From: Coriaria nepalensis
Lineage: Eukaryota; Streptophyta; Magnoliopsida; Cucurbitales; Coriariaceae
Assembly (NCBI GenBank): GCA_027186245.1
Contig: CP114488.1
Span: 4,228,501-4,292,500 of the forward strand
Length of the DNA stretch: 64,000 nucleotides
Reading direction: 5' to 3'
Shown here in pieces: positions 10,879 to 24,120 of the stretch. Both the position numbers and the translations under genes were made by a program. Numbering within the stretch: the first letter of the stretch is position 1; each line of letters opens with the position of its first letter. The notes below the pieces were generated by a model, which saw only the letters and a program-made list of their open reading frames with translations, had not been told where the DNA came from and made no database searches.

Positions 10879-13800
10879 CATTCTCCTTGTGCCTCTTTCT
10901 CCTCCCTCATTTTCTCATGTTTGCTCTCCATCACAATTTTCCATCTCCACACTGCTCTTGTTTAGGTTACTGATCTGTTTGGACTTTCAAAGTGAAGACA
11001 ACACCCTCACAGTCGGTGCCAAACTGTTAACGTGAATTTTCATCGAAGTGCTCCACCGCCTACAATGTGCTCCAAGATCAGTGTCTGTGCTCACAATCAA
11101 ACTATGGCCTGGGTGGTGGTCGACGAACCCCGCTCCGACACTATAGTTAGTTTTTTAGAGGTGTGTGTGTGGAATAAAGGTAGAAATCGTTTCTTAGTTC
11201 TCATAAAAAGTGCTTTACTTTATACTGTAAAATCTATTTCCTTAATACCTGGACAAGGTTGGGAAATCTTAGATAGCCTTACACATGTCCTACTCCTATT
11301 GCTCTATGTCATGATCCTTTCTAACTCCATGATGGATGTTAGTGCCCCCTTGTCTGACACAGTGGAGATTTGCTCCCCACTCAGAGTCGTCTTAGTGTAA
11401 TGTCGCTACCCAAGTCTGACACGCTATGGGTGCGTCGTCTACTCATGTGTCAGTAGCTTTCCACATGTCCACCCTTTCAGCATATCAGTGCTCAGGCCTA
11501 AGGTGAGTGAGGAAATACCTGGCTCAGCCTTAACGTCTTGTTATCATGCTCATCTATTGTTATGTTGACTGATATTCACCTCGGCCCAATTTGACCTCAA
11601 CCTTAATCATCATCTTCTCTTTATTCTCAGTTACCCGAACATTTACCGACTCAGCCTTAGCCTCAATTTCTTTTACTCAAGCTGAGGGTATAAATATGAG
11701 ACTATCCTAATCGGGCATAACAAATGCTATTATTGGTCAGTACACATTCAATGTGACAACATTTTACATTCAAGTGTGATACAAAACTTTGAAATTATTC
11801 TATGAGCAAAGCTTAGATTTTGAAATTACAAAACTTAGATTGCTAAGAGATGAATGATTTTAGGAGCAAAGCTGATCCAACCTTTAAGGTTTTTTCCATC
11901 TTCGAGAACAACTATATTTTCGTTATGTATTACAAGTAGGGGTGTAATGAAGTCAAACGTCCTGGTAGGGCTTTAAAATTTTAGAAAAAGATATATATAT
12001 AATTTAGAAAAATTATCACTCTATCTTTTAACTTGTATTATTTCTTCAATTTAGTCTTCAAAATCTTACATTGTTTAATTTCATTTTTAGTTTCGTTTTG
12101 ACCATGATAGAGGAGGGAGTGCCAAGAAATTGGGAAAGAAATCGAAAAAAATAATTTTTTTTGATATTTAAGATACTTTTTCTAATTATTAAAAATTATT
12201 TAAAATTTAAAAATTTGATATAATTTAATATATTTATTTTTTTTTCTTAAATCATGATATATTATCAAAACAAAATTTAAAATAAAAAATATGTTTTAAA
12301 ATATTTAGCCAAACAATCACTTAATATTCGTGAAATAAAAAGAGGAGAAATTCAATAATAATACTTTCAAGCTGAGCCATAATAAATTTGTAATTCTAGT
12401 TTAAAGAAAAAAAAAACATAATAAAAATCTACCCGTTTCTTTTTCTTTTTTTGCCAAAAAAAAATCCTCCTGTTCAAAAAGGAGAAAAATTAAATAAAAA
12501 CGTGCTTACTACTCCAAAATAATGTTGGTACCAATTTATCATCTGGTGTTCTTGCCCTCGTCGTTGTGTTATCGAAGCGGGACCGGGCTTCCACAATAGC
12601 GAAAGCCGTACGCTCATATGATTAAATTTAGGATGTGAAACAAAAGCTATGGTTCCTTTCGTTGGATATGTGTAGGAGATAGGATTAGCAAGTGCTGTAG
12701 GAGATAAGTGCTGTATACACTTATCAGCTTAATTTGAAATAAGAAATAGAAATATACGTAAACACGTGGTTAGGTTTTTCAAATGTTTGTCGTGGAACAA
12801 ATGAAAGATCTATATCCACTCCGTGCCCTCCCCACGGGAGTTGTCTACAGATAAGATGGCTTTGTTGTCTACCGCATCATGATGATAAGGATAAAGTTCA
12901 AAACAAGATAATGTAAATAAAGAACATATTTTTCATGACCCCATGGCCCATCCATATAGCAAGCTGGGCAACCATCCAACCCAAGGAACCAACCAAACAT
13001 GATCGCAAAGTCTATGAGAACCCCACTACTGTACATTAATGTGCTGATCAGTCGTAGATTTGAGAAGGTAGATATTGCGCTAACTTCTAAGATGAGTTGA
13101 ACATGACCGACGAGTAATCATGTACCTTGAGCGCTTCATTTGCTGACCAAATTTTGTTGGAATCATTTAGAGAGTGCTCAAGTCATTTCAAGCGCAACTT
13201 ACCTTCAAATCTTATTTGAAAACCTGATGTAGAATGAGAAGTCCCAATAAGTTAATATTCTGAAATTTAGCCGAGTTGTGTATTTACTTGCATGGAGTTG
13301 AAGAGCTTAACTGATTGAAGCTTATGTACATAATGTTTGAGTGTGACATACATAAGCGAAGGTCTCTGGCGACAACCGACAGGTCACCCTAGCTAGTACT
13401 CTGGATTTTTTAGGGGCACTTTGAATATTGTCATTGTGTACAAAAAGTTGGCGTGGAATGCAGTCGATCGTCTAGGACAAGCTTTAAAATTTTTTTTTTT
13501 TTAAAAAGATTATATATATTATATAAGAAATTTATCATTTGATCTTTACAGTCTTATTGTTTATTCAATTTAGTCCTTAAAATCTTAAATTGTTCAATTT
13601 CATTTAAAAAAATTTCAAATTATTTCATTTGGCACTTGGAATTAAATTTATAAATGTAAAATGAGAAAATGATATATGAAATATATATACTAAAATTAAA
13701 ACATCTCATATAATACCAATGTTAATATCCTTAAAAAGTAATAGTTTCTTTACTCACAAATTTTAGTTAAGTTTTATTTTATATGCCTTATTTTTCATTT

Positions 13801-14505
13801 TTTACCACCGTTAATCTCAATAACAACCACTTCAATAATTTTTTTTTAGGATATCAATAATGTTTTTAATATATCATATGTTAATTCACGTATTGATACA
13901 ATCTTAAAAGGTATTTTTATACTTAACGGTTATAAATTTAACTCTAAGGACAAAAATAAAATATTTTGAAAACGTTAAAAATGAAACTGAGCCATTTAAA
14001 AGTTCAAAGACTATATATAAATGATTATTAAGTTAGCTTTAGTCTTATTAGTTGCGACTGTATTAGTTCGTAAAGAGTGTTCTCTACTATGAATATTATT
14101 AAAACTAACTTGCATAATAAAATAATAGATGAATGGATGAATGACTTGTAGGGTAAATTGAGCGTGGTTATTTGGAACAGTAGGTAATGAAGACATTTGG
14201 AAATTGTTTCAGAATATGTAGTCACAAATATCAATTGTGCACACTTGAATAGGTTATTTAAGTATTTATAGTATATTTACTATTTTTGATAATTTTTAAT
14301 ATTTTATAATATAATCGACCAAAGTTTAATTTGTAGTATAATTTTCCTACGTAGGGAGTACTATTAAAATTGTTGTGAATGGAAATTATTTTGTTCTCAC
14401 TTAGGCTCATAGTTATGCAACTGACTGAAACTTATACCGTCAAGCTAATTGGTAGACCTTATTGGTAGTCTATAAGCAATCAAGTAATAGAAGAAGAGTT
14501 TAATG
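10879..14505. other. intergenic; decayed repeats, no gene recognised
   Basis: No coding region can be supported. 10980-11700 has a more balanced composition and includes GTCGGTGCCAAACTGTTAACG, which looks like part of an old mobile element of unknown type. 12180-12480 and 13490-13980 are very AT-rich. The frame at 11032-11400 (122 codons) has no recognisable motif. Two diverged copies of one repeat lie inside (see separate entry). Confidence 0.5.
11955..13630 (+). repeat. dispersed repeat, two diverged copies (11955-12090 and 13445-13630)
   Basis: Both copies share GGGCTTTAAAATTTT/AAGCTTTAAAATTTT, then ATATATAATTTA-like sequence, TTTATCA(C/T)T(C/T), and TCAATTTAGTC(C)TT.AAAATCTTA followed by TTGTT(C/T)AATTTCATTT. 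Order and spacing are the same, so they are copies of one non-coding repeat about 150 bases long. The class is not known to me. Confidence 0.6.
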
Positions 14506-15119
14506 TTTTTATCGGATCTAATTTCGATTACCATAAACCAATATTAAATATATATTTGCATAAAGTATAGAAAAATTTGAAGAAACTTAAAAGTTAGAAA
14601 AATTAGAAAACGGACAGCAAGATCTAATTACAGAACTGAACATTCTTCAAGCACTCCACACACTAGGAATAATTCTTATCAGAGCATTAAGTTATCCAAG
14701 TATTCAACTTCTAACCATGATTCGTACATTTATGTTCTCTTGATTAATTTATATCTTAAAGTTCATCTCATGAACTAAAAGGCTCGAAAAGAATGGAAGA
14801 AAAACTCAATGTTATTCACTTAGGAATTTCGGCCGTGTAGTACAATCAGATGCATAGGTTATTTCATCCAACCTTAAGGAGAGTATACATAATGCTCTCT
14901 AGGTAAATAGGGTTTCCTTAAAATTTTGACCCAATTAACTATTTATATTTAGGCCTGACTTAGTCAAACCAAGTCCCTAATGGGTCATTACCCAATTTAT
15001 ATGGCAAACCACTTTGGTGGATTTTTTTCCCATCATATTTTAGTTAACACTTAATTAAATTAGCACATAAATTCCTAGTACATTTTTTAGCCAAAACTTT
15101 AATGGGCTAACCCGAGTAC

Positions 15120-15545
15120 CAGGAGGAGCTTTAGACAAATTTTCAGGTAAAAAAACAGATATTGCATATTTTGCATGACATGGCATGCTCACATGACATG
15201 ACATGCCATATTATTGAAAGTTAATTTAAATATTTTCAGTTTTTTATCCTTGTAGTTTCATTTTACCCCTAAGTTTTTCCTCTTTTCGAAAAATAAAGAT
15301 GAATATAAAAGAAAATAATAATTTATTATAGGAGAAAAGTAAATATATATATATATATATATATGGATAAAACTGTTTAAAAAATTAAATTGTTTTTATT
15401 TTGTATTGAAGTGCCTCAGCGTACCACATCATGCAAAGAATATCATGCCAGCTCCGTTATTGGAAAAACTAATTGGAGAATTAAAAAGTTTGATTTCGAC
15501 GATGCAAAAACTAAAAAGTTTACCGCAACTAATATAGGGACGATA
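15120..15545. other. insert in the LTR of element B, related to the neighbouring inverted-repeat element
   Basis: 15420-15545 (CATGCCAGCTCCGTTATTGG, AAAAAGTTTGATTTCGAC, ATATAGGGACGA) resembles 16880-17030 in the same orientation. A (TA)11 run lies at 15343-15364. This may be one arm of a second, more decayed copy of the same DNA element. Confidence 0.4.
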
Positions 15546-15755
15546 TCATAAATGTTTAACCACACAATGATGATAAAATTAATTAACATATAAATATTAC
15601 CTCTAATTAAATTAATATTAATATCCATAATGTTAGTAATGTTGCACGGCATTAGATTTATTAAACTAATAATTTTCTATTTTGCTATTACAATCACACT
15701 ATTAGCGGATGAGATTTTACCCCTAAATAAAAAAAAAGTTATGTTTTCCATATGG

Positions 15756-17035
15756 ATGATTACACTCTTAACCTCTTTGTAGTTCGACTTTTATGAACTC
15801 GTTTTTGTGTAGTCTCCAACCAACTTCTTATTCCTTGTGATATAACTATCAAACTTTTTAATTATTTCAATCATTTTTTCGGCATATTAGTTGATGTGGC
15901 ATACTGACGAAGTATGTCCCGTCATTAAAACAATATTTACTACTATTTCATCAACAATTTTTTTTAATCACTTTTCTTCTTAATTCATTCCTTATTTTAT
16001 TTTAAACCCTTTTTTTTTTGCAAACATAAAAAAATAGGATTGTAAAAATCCTAATATGATTTCTCGCAAAAAAATGGGTCAAAATAATCCCGCTTTTTTG
16101 CTATAAATTAATTGATACGATATGATTTATTCATGAGGTATCCAAATCGAATCTTTCTTATTCGTCGTGAGATACCTTATCCAATTTTTGCAAAGAGATC
16201 TGATCGATCTATTTCATCTTATTTTTCGTGAGGAAGGTTAATCATATTAAAACAAAAGTTGAAAGTTGAAAAAAGATTAATCGATTAAATTTGGTTATGC
16301 TTCTTCTTATAAATTTATTTTTGAAATCTTGAACCCAAATCTCCAATGGAAATCTCGTTCTTCCTCTTCTATTCTTCTTTTTTTTAAAGCTTAAATCCAT
16401 ATCTTCGTTGATCTAGGTTCGAGCTTTCGAACTAGATCTCCAATGCGGATATGGTTCTTCTTTGTTTTATTTTTTATTTTTCCCTTAATGTGGTTCATCT
16501 TCTTCAATGGGACAATCAAACCTGGTCCTTCGAGAGAAAGATTTGTATCGATCAGATCTTATTCTTTTCAAGGAATTGCATTGATCCATTCCGGATCCTC
16601 ACAAATAATTGGACCGATTCGATTTGAGTAACTTGCGAATGAATTAGCATGTCAATCAATTTCTCACCAAAAATAAAAAAGCTAGATCGTTTCGATTAGT
16701 TTATTTTCTCGCGAGAAATCAGATAAGATTTCACTTTTTTATCCTAATTTTTTCATTTTTTCAAAATGAAAAAAATTGGAGTTTAAAATAAATTTTGAAA
16801 TAAATATGAGAGAAAAGTGAGAAAAAAAAGAGTAAAACAATAATAATTAATGTTTTAATGATGCATCATGTTTTGTTAGAGTTGCACGTCAGCTCATTTG
16901 CTAGAAAAATGATTGGAGTGCCTAAAAAGTTGAATTTTGACAAAATATGAACTGAAATGTTTGCTTGAGACTATAGAATGAATTCATGAAAGTCGAACTA
17001 CATAGGGACTAAAAATATAATTAACTAAGTTAACT
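15756..17035. mobile_element. non-autonomous DNA element with long terminal inverted repeats
   Basis: The left arm (about 15758-16085) is the diverged reverse complement of the right arm (about 16700-17030). Matching blocks, in order inward, are GTAGTTCGACTTT.ATGAA, the CAACTTTTTAGG/CAAACTTTTTAA block, CATTAAAACA, CACTTTTCT, TTTTATTTTAAAC and GATTTCTCGC. Arms of about 300 bases around an internal segment without a coding frame fit a Mutator-like or foldback non-autonomous element. It sits inside the LTR of element B. No clear target duplication could be read, so the superfamily remains open. Confidence 0.65.
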
Positions 17036-17852
17036 GAATTACTAAGTTATCCTCAAAGAAGACTTAAATAAATTACTTTACAACCTTAATATGTGTGACC
17101 GATTGCGTTCTAAATCATACCTATAGGAGAATCACATAATACTTTATGACTTAATCTCATTCATAATTAGATTTGTTTAACTCTTAAAATAACTCTAAAA
17201 CTAAACATTTAATTCAATCATTTCTATGATTAATTAATTTAAATCTCCAAAGAAAGATGGACTTTTAGTAAAGTTTCAAGGCTACTCGAGACATAAGGAG
17301 TTATCATTTTCTGAAAGAATCTGTCATGACTAAATTAATATGAAATAATAATCCTAGGGTATGATTTAACTATTAAACCTCAGTATACAATTCATATGAA
17401 CATATTACATCTTTAATGAACAAAGACAATGGATTTACTGAAAGTCCTTTTAACCATACTTCCTTGCAAGGACTTCTCATTCCATCAAAGAATATGTAAT
17501 TCATGGGATTTACCTAAAATATTGGTATTTAATGTCCACTCTTGATATCCTATGACAATAAATAATTTATGTCTTAGCTTTCTGCAACCAAAGTTTCAAA
17601 TAGTGATCTCAATCATGGTCTCCAAAGTACATAACTTAAGACATTGAACTTTTTCATAATATGCATTTATATAATATAAGATATTAATTCCAAAAAAATC
17701 AATAAACATGATAAAAAATAATTTACACTCATAAATGACAACTAACAATAATATTCATTATCTTGCTAATATTTGCATAAAGATTGTATCACCAAAATTG
17801 GTTTTCCCTGTCGAGTAAAAGCCCAATTGGCTTGATGAACATATACTTTGAA

Positions 17853-17864
17853 TCTCTCACTTGC
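17853..17864 (-). other. polypurine tract of copia element B
   Basis: The - strand reads GCAAGTGAGAGA directly before the LTR, equivalent to the AAGTGGGAGA tract of element A. Confidence 0.65.
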
Positions 17865-19755
17865 ACTAAAGACAATAATTTCTTAATCTTATTCTCATCT
17901 TTTCAAGATAGCAATCAAACTTCTATTTAAAAAGTGCCTTAGTGTATGGATCTGCAAGGTTGTCATATGTGTCGACCTTTTCTATGTTGACGTGCCCTCT
18001 TCCAATTTTCTCTTGAATGAGGTGATTACGTCGCAACACGTGTTTGAATTTCTGATGACACCTTAGTTCCTTTACTTGTGTTATTACACCATTACACTAC
18101 TACAAGATCAATGATGCTCAAAACTACACCAAGTTCAGTTATGAACTTTTTCATCCCAACCCCCTCCTTTGCTACTTCTCAAGCTACAATGTATTCGGCC
18201 TCTGTGGTGGAATCTGCGATCATTTCTTTTTACAAACTCTTTCAACTAACCACTCCACCATTATGCTTGAAAATGACCTTAAATTGATTCATTACCATTA
18301 ATGTCTGATTGAAAACTAGAGTTTGTGAAACTCTCAAATTTCAAGTTAGTACCTCCATAAATCAATAACATCTCTTTTGTTCTTCTCAGTACTTAAGAAT
18401 GTTCCTGAAAACAATCTAATACTATTGTCCCATATTGTCATGAAACCTGCTCGGAACACTTAGAACATAGGCAACATCTGGACTCGTACATGACATAGCA
18501 TACATGATAGATCATATTGCCGAAGCATAAGGTACTTCACTCATCTCATCGCTTTTGGATTGTGTCTTCGGAGACATATTCTTAGAGAGGTAGATTCCAT
18601 GACTTATTTCCAGGAGTCCTCTCTTGGAATATTCAATGCTAAATCATTTTAACACTTTGTCTATGTATGTGGACTGGGTCAAGCCTAGCAGCCTTCTAGA
18701 TCTATCTTTATATATCTTTATTCTTAAAATGTAGGCTACTTCACCCAAATCTTTTAAGGAGAAATTCTTTAATAGCCACAACTTTGTAGATTGTAACATA
18801 CATATGTCATTTTCAATGAGTAGTATGTCAGCCACATATAGAATGATAAAAGCCAGAGCTCCCACTAGCTTTCTTGTACACACGTGAATCATCTTCATTC
18901 TTAATGAAGTAAAACGATTCAATCATTTCATCGAAACAAATATTCTAACTCCAAGATTCTTGTTTTAGAATGTATATAGACTTTTGCAGCTTACACAACT
19001 TCCTTATATTTTTCTTATAATGAATCCCTTGAGCTATATCATTTAGGAAGGTTTTCTTAACATATATTTTCCAGATTTCATGATCATGGTAAGCTGCAAT
19101 GGCAAGAAATATGTGAGTTATTGCAATGGGTGAGAAGTTTTCTTTGTAATCAATCCTTCTCTTTGTCTATAACCCTTTGCAATTAGTCTAGCCTTATAGG
19201 TTTTGACCTTTTGATTTGCCCCAGTTTTCTTCTTGAAAACCCACTTCCATCCTATAAGAACTATTCCTTTAGGTGTATCTACAAGTGCCACACTTTGTTG
19301 GCATACATGGAATCAATCTGTGATTTCATGACTTCTAGCCATCTCTCGAAACAGTGTATCCACAAGTCCCACACTATTGCCTCATAATAATTCATATGAT
19401 CATCAACTATAATCGTCCCATCATTAGGATTTTCTACTAAGAATCTGTAATATTTTGGCTTACTAGTCACTCTACTAGATCTATGAACTTATTTTGTACT
19501 TTAAGGTTTCATAGTGTTTCTTTTGGAGGCACCTCAGCCGAAAGCTATGAAGGAACACGATCTATGTTGTTCGAATGTCATTTTGTGAGTCTTCATCAAG
19601 TTCAATCTTACTCCCACCATTCATTTTAGAAAGGAATTCCTTCTCTAAAAAGATGACGTATTTGGATACAAACACCTTTTGCTTAATGGGATGATAAAAG
19701 TAGTATCCAAAAGTTTCATTTGGATACCAATAAAAGTAGTAAGTCATTTTTTGAT
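17865..19755 (-). pseudogene. copia element B: pol remnant (integrase end, RT, RNase H)
   Basis: From right to left: 19562-19747 has the integrase C-terminal region (GYYFYHPIKQKVFVSKYVIF, FLEKEFL, GSKIELDED). 19279-19470 has the linker and RT start (MNYYEAIV, RWLEVMKSQIDSMYANKVWHL). 18960-19270 contains RT fragments (WVFKKKTG). 18644-18922 holds the catalytic region ILYVADILLIEND, where the family has YVDD; the first Asp of the box is Ala. It continues DLGEVAYILRIKI. Gag, protease, the integrase core and the PBS are missing, so element B has lost its 5' internal part. Confidence 0.88.
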
Positions 19756-20961
19756 CTTACCCCTAAAATCAAAATGGTCCTTTTTTCATTTTCTCTAATG
19801 AATCTAAATCGAGTTACTATTGAATCTTAATGTATGTAATCGATTATGCTCTACATCATTCCGGTAGAAGGATTTCATAACATGTTATGATTTTATTTAA
19901 GTTATAGTTACATTCATTTAATTTAAAACTCCTTTTAAATTAAACAATTAATTTATTCATTTCATGATTAAATAACCTAAACCTCCAAGTCAAGATTGAT
20001 TTCTAATAAGTGTCAAGAGTACTCGAGGGATGAGAAGTTATTATCTTCCATAAAAAACTGTCATGACTATAATAAGCAATCCTTCAATCTTGCCAATATC
20101 TTGATTCATCCTAAGGCAAGGTTTGACTGTTAAACTATAATAGATGAAATCATATGAACCATTGTGTCTGTAATTAACATCGAAAGTGGATTTACTTAAA
20201 CTCTTTTCATATCATACTATTTTGCAAAGATTTCTTATTCAATAAAGAATATAATTCATAGGAATTATTACCAAATACGGAAGTGATAGATTTCATCCTG
20301 ATCACTCACAACCTTTATGTACAACATCTTACACCCAAAGTTTCACCCGACTTGACCCTTGGTTAGGGTCTATAGGAATGATGTCAAAGCATAAAATCTA
20401 GTACATAAGATACCATGGTGATCTCAGGTCTATGGATCACATGTAACATAGTCACTATATAATTCTCATTAACATTTAGTATTTTTACAATCAGGAACTA
20501 TCTAAGTGTCATGTTCAGTGAACTCAGTCTCCACTCAGTACCTACATTATCATCATGATGTTCCACTAACACCAATGGCCATAAGAACAACCATCCTAAA
20601 CATCTTAGGTGATGAACTATGTGATTGTCTATCCATATTATCAATGTTAATGCTCGATGAACCCACCCATGACAATGAACAATTCGCCTCTTAAGTTTCA
20701 AGCTACTTGAGTATCAATAAACATAATCTCCATCATGGTCTTAACTGCATAACGTAAGGCTCAGGACTTTATCATGATATGTATTTATTAAACATAAGAT
20801 ATTGATTCAAAAATATTAATAAATATGATAGAACAAAACTGACTTTCAATAATGAAAAAAAAATATTTATTATCTTGCTAATATTCGCATAAATATAAAT
20901 CACATAAGATATTTGCCTCATCATATCAAGTCCAATTGACTTGACGGACATACACTTTTTT
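19756..20961 (-). repeat. copia element B: 5' LTR, left part missing
   Basis: Homologous to 17036-17852 plus 15690-15755: the shared blocks are TTACCCCTAAAATCAAAA, CCGGTAGAAGGATT, GAGTACTCGAGGGATGAG, CCACCCATGACAATGAA and CCAATTGACTTGACGGACAT. It starts abruptly at the LTR middle directly after integrase sequence, so one deletion removed the 5' internal part together with U5 of this LTR. The right end is near 20961. Confidence 0.75.
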
Positions 20962-22456
20962 TAGTTAGTGATGAAAAAATTCAATGAAGCAAAGAGATAT
21001 GAGGAGGATAATCACCCCAAACTTAGAAAGGATGGCCCGCGATAATGGCTTTTTCCACGAAGCTCTATCTCTAGGGCGATCCCACTAGTAGAGTTAACTC
21101 ATAGAAGAAAGAGTTTTTATAGTAGTCACGTAATAGTAAGAGATAAATGATCGAGTCAAATCTTCTTCGCTTTTAATAGCTGTCACCGTCTTTAATCTTA
21201 ATCCACTCGGAGAAATTCCCTTCAATTTATTTTCAAACTCTAATCCACATTTGAGGTAGAGAATATTTGGAGAAGAAAAGATGGAAGAGAGAAAAGTGAT
21301 TTCTCTCTCACAAACTTCATTGGGGGTGGCTAGGGTATCCTCCTCATATAGGTTCCTCTTCTTTATATAGGTTTTTTAGGTTTAGGCCTATTTCTTATGG
21401 GCCCGAATCTCAGTTCATTTAATGAACACTTGAAAAATAAAACAAGGTCCATTATGTTTAACATAATTATGATTTTTCCAACCACTTAATTTTATGTCAA
21501 CCATAATGCAAATTATTCACCCAGTTTGACCCGATAAAATTTAGACATAATTTGGGCTTTGGCTCAATAGTCCGATTAGGCCCATTAAATCTTTAGTGGC
21601 TTACTAAGTTTTTCCTTTGAACCGAAAAATATTGTTTGACTTTATATTTATTAAATCTCCATTTATTTAACTTATTTAGTCAGTTAATTATTTAATTTTA
21701 AATTAAATCGAAATCAACTTTAGATATATTAGTAGTGTGGTGTGATATAAACTTAACAAATTAAATTAATTAATGATTTAACTCTTAAATCAAGTTCTCC
21801 AATAACAAGTCAAATTTATTCAAATATGATTTCAACCAAAATCATTTGTCCTTATGTATGTGAGTGATTAAGTTTCATATTTTTTCGGTATGTGGGCCCC
21901 AAAACTTCTGCGTTTTTAACCAATCTAAAGATTGGATCATTTACTTTAAAAAAACTTTAAAATTAAACAGTTAATTTCATCATCTCTATGATCAATTAAC
22001 TTAAATCACCAAGCCTAAGTTGGCATTTAGTAAGGTGCATATACTAGCCAGTAAATGAGAAGTAGTTTGCAACCTCCAAAAGAACCTGTGGTGACTATTA
22101 CTATACCAAAATGATCATTACATATGTGCTATAGTCCCAGTTAGTCCTATGGCATGGTTTAATTGTTAAACAATACTAGACTGATCATATGAATCATCTG
22201 AGTTCTTATGTAACTTTGATAATAGATTTACATACTCTTTTCATACCATACTACCTTAAGCAAAGATTTCTAAGTTGTACTAAGACACATCACTCATGGG
22301 ACTCTTCCTCTAATATAGAGCCAATTGATCTCTTCTTATCACCCTACAGACTACCCGTACAGGAAAACATGCTCAGTGGTACCTTTTTAGTAACCCATAA
22401 ACATGATCATGTTGAGTGATATCAAAGCATGACATCATGTACATCAGTACTTGGGT
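20962..22456 (-). repeat. outermost LTR of the nest, left part (- strand)
   Basis: Diverged member of the same LTR family. 22000-22456 aligns with the family in the - orientation (ACCTGTGGTGACTA, GGCATGGTTTAATTGTTAAAC, CATACCATACTACCTTA). It continues without loss at 40612-40864 on the other side of an 18.1-kb insertion. 20990-21870 differs from its relatives and may be its U5/leader side: a transcript-like stretch with ATTCATTGGGGGTGG and pyrimidine-rich blocks. The left boundary is approximate. Confidence 0.55.
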
Positions 22457-22461
22457 GATCT
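22457..22461. other. left target-site duplication GATCT
   Basis: GATCT precedes the LTR start TAAAAGTGTA. The same five bases follow the LTR end at 40607-40611. Five-base duplications are typical of copia integration. Confidence 0.75.
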
Positions 22462-24120
22462 TAAAAGTGTATCCAGTCAAGCCAATCTAATTAGACCGAT
22501 AGGTATACATTTTATATGATACAATCTTATTTGTACATATTAACAATATTATTATTTGTTCAATAATAGTAAGGACATTCATCCATTTAGCATGTTTATT
22601 AATTATGTTGGAATTAATATCTTATGTTCCATAAATACATATCATGATAAAGTCCACTGTCTTAAGTTATTCAATTTGGAGAGCATGATGCAGATCATGC
22701 TTATTGAGACTCAAATTGCTTACGGCTTAAGGACACAAATTATTTGTTGTCATAGGGTCTCAAGAATGAACATTGATAACCCAGATAGACAATCACATAC
22801 TTCATCACCTAACGTACTTAGGGTGGTCAATCTCATTGCCATCAGTGTTAGTAGAATATCATGATGATTATGTGGATACTTAGAAGAGACTAAGGGTACC
22901 AAACGTGACACTTAGATAATTCTCAATGGTTATTAATACTGACTGTTAATGAGAATTATTTAGTGACTATATTACATGTGGTCCTTAGACTTAAGATCGC
23001 AATGGTGTCTTATGTGCCGCGTTTTATACTTTGACATCATTCTAATTAGCCCTAGCCAAGGGTGAAGACAGGGTGAACCGTTGGGTATGAAATGGTATAT
23101 GAAGGTTGTGAGTGATCAAGAGGGAATCCATGACTTCCGTATTTGGAAACAAGTCCTATGCGTTTAATTCTTTATTGAACAATGAAATCCTTACAAGGTA
23201 GTATGGTATGAAAAGAATTTCAATAAATCTATTTTCTATGTTCATTAAAGATGTAACAGTTCATATGATTTGTCTATTAGGGTTTAAAAGTTAAACCATG
23301 TCCTAGGATAAATTAGGACATTGGCTAAATGGTTTAAAAGTTAAACCATTTACAAGGTGCTTATGTCTAATCCCTCGGATAGCCTTGACACTTTTCTAGA
23401 AGTAAACCTTGACTCAGAGGTTTATGTTAATTAATTTTGAGATGATTAATGTGTCTCATGATACGACTATAAAGGGAAAAATAGTAAATTATTAATTTAT
23501 CAAATCTAATATCGTGTCATTCTACTAACATAACTAAGCATTACATTAATTTAATTATAAATTATTAATTTACATCAGGATTATTTATTTAATTATAAAA
23601 GTATCATAAAAGTCTGTAATTAATGACTAGATATTAAAGGGTTAATGAGCTAATTTTGTAATTGGATTTAATAAGATAAATTAATTAAAGTGTTGATTAA
23701 AATAAATGGGCTAAAGACCCATAACAAGGCCGACCATACATTATAGGGGTTTGACCTATTGTTTCCTTAATTAGGTTAAGGAAACCTAATGCTATAAAGA
23801 AACCTAATACTATTAGGAAACTTAAGACCTAACAAAGTATTATAAATACCCTATTAGGGTGGCCAAAAATTTTAAGTTTTTACTTGCTTCTGGTCCAAAA
23901 TCCCAAGTGTGAGAAAGTGAGATTTCACTTTTCCTTTCAACGAGCTTTTTGAATCATGTGATGAATTTTAAAGTAGAAAATCAATCAAGCAAACTGAACT
24001 TCATGGATTACAATTAGAGGGTGAACAAATGGGCATCTCAATCTTCCTATTGTATTTGGCCATGATGAAGGAGTCAGGAGATTCGTACAGTTATGTGTTA
24101 AGATCAGTAAGTTTTCTTAG
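22462..24120 (+). repeat. solo LTR, left part (+ strand), split by element C
   Basis: Starts TAAAAGTGTATCCAGTCAAG and follows the family LTR in sense orientation to GATCAGTAAGTTTTCTTAG at 24120, where element C begins. The LTR's missing last part (ATCTTTTAGTTTCTTGGAAC to GGATTACTCATAG) lies at 40428-40606. No internal retroviral-type sequence is attached, so this was a solo LTR before C landed in it. Confidence 0.8.

Larger units (their letters stand above)
14506..17852 (-). repeat. copia element B: 3' LTR, interrupted
   Basis: Three blocks of one - strand LTR can be followed. 14506-15120 is U5/R-like: it begins TGTTTTTATC and includes TTTCGGCCG, like the matching region of other LTRs here. 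15545-15755 shares ATTAGATTTATTAAACTAATAATTT and the TTTTACCCCTAAA block. 17036-17852 shares the CTACTCGAGA(C/G) and GTAATTCATGGGATT-type blocks. The right end (CTTTGAA, 17852) abuts a PPT. The gaps are filled by an inverted-repeat DNA element and a related insert. Block boundaries are accurate to about 20 bases. Confidence 0.7.

Noticed and set aside
11032..11400. 122-codon frame on the + strand
   Set aside because: No recognisable domain, no promoter or splice context, and the setting is decayed mobile-element sequence.
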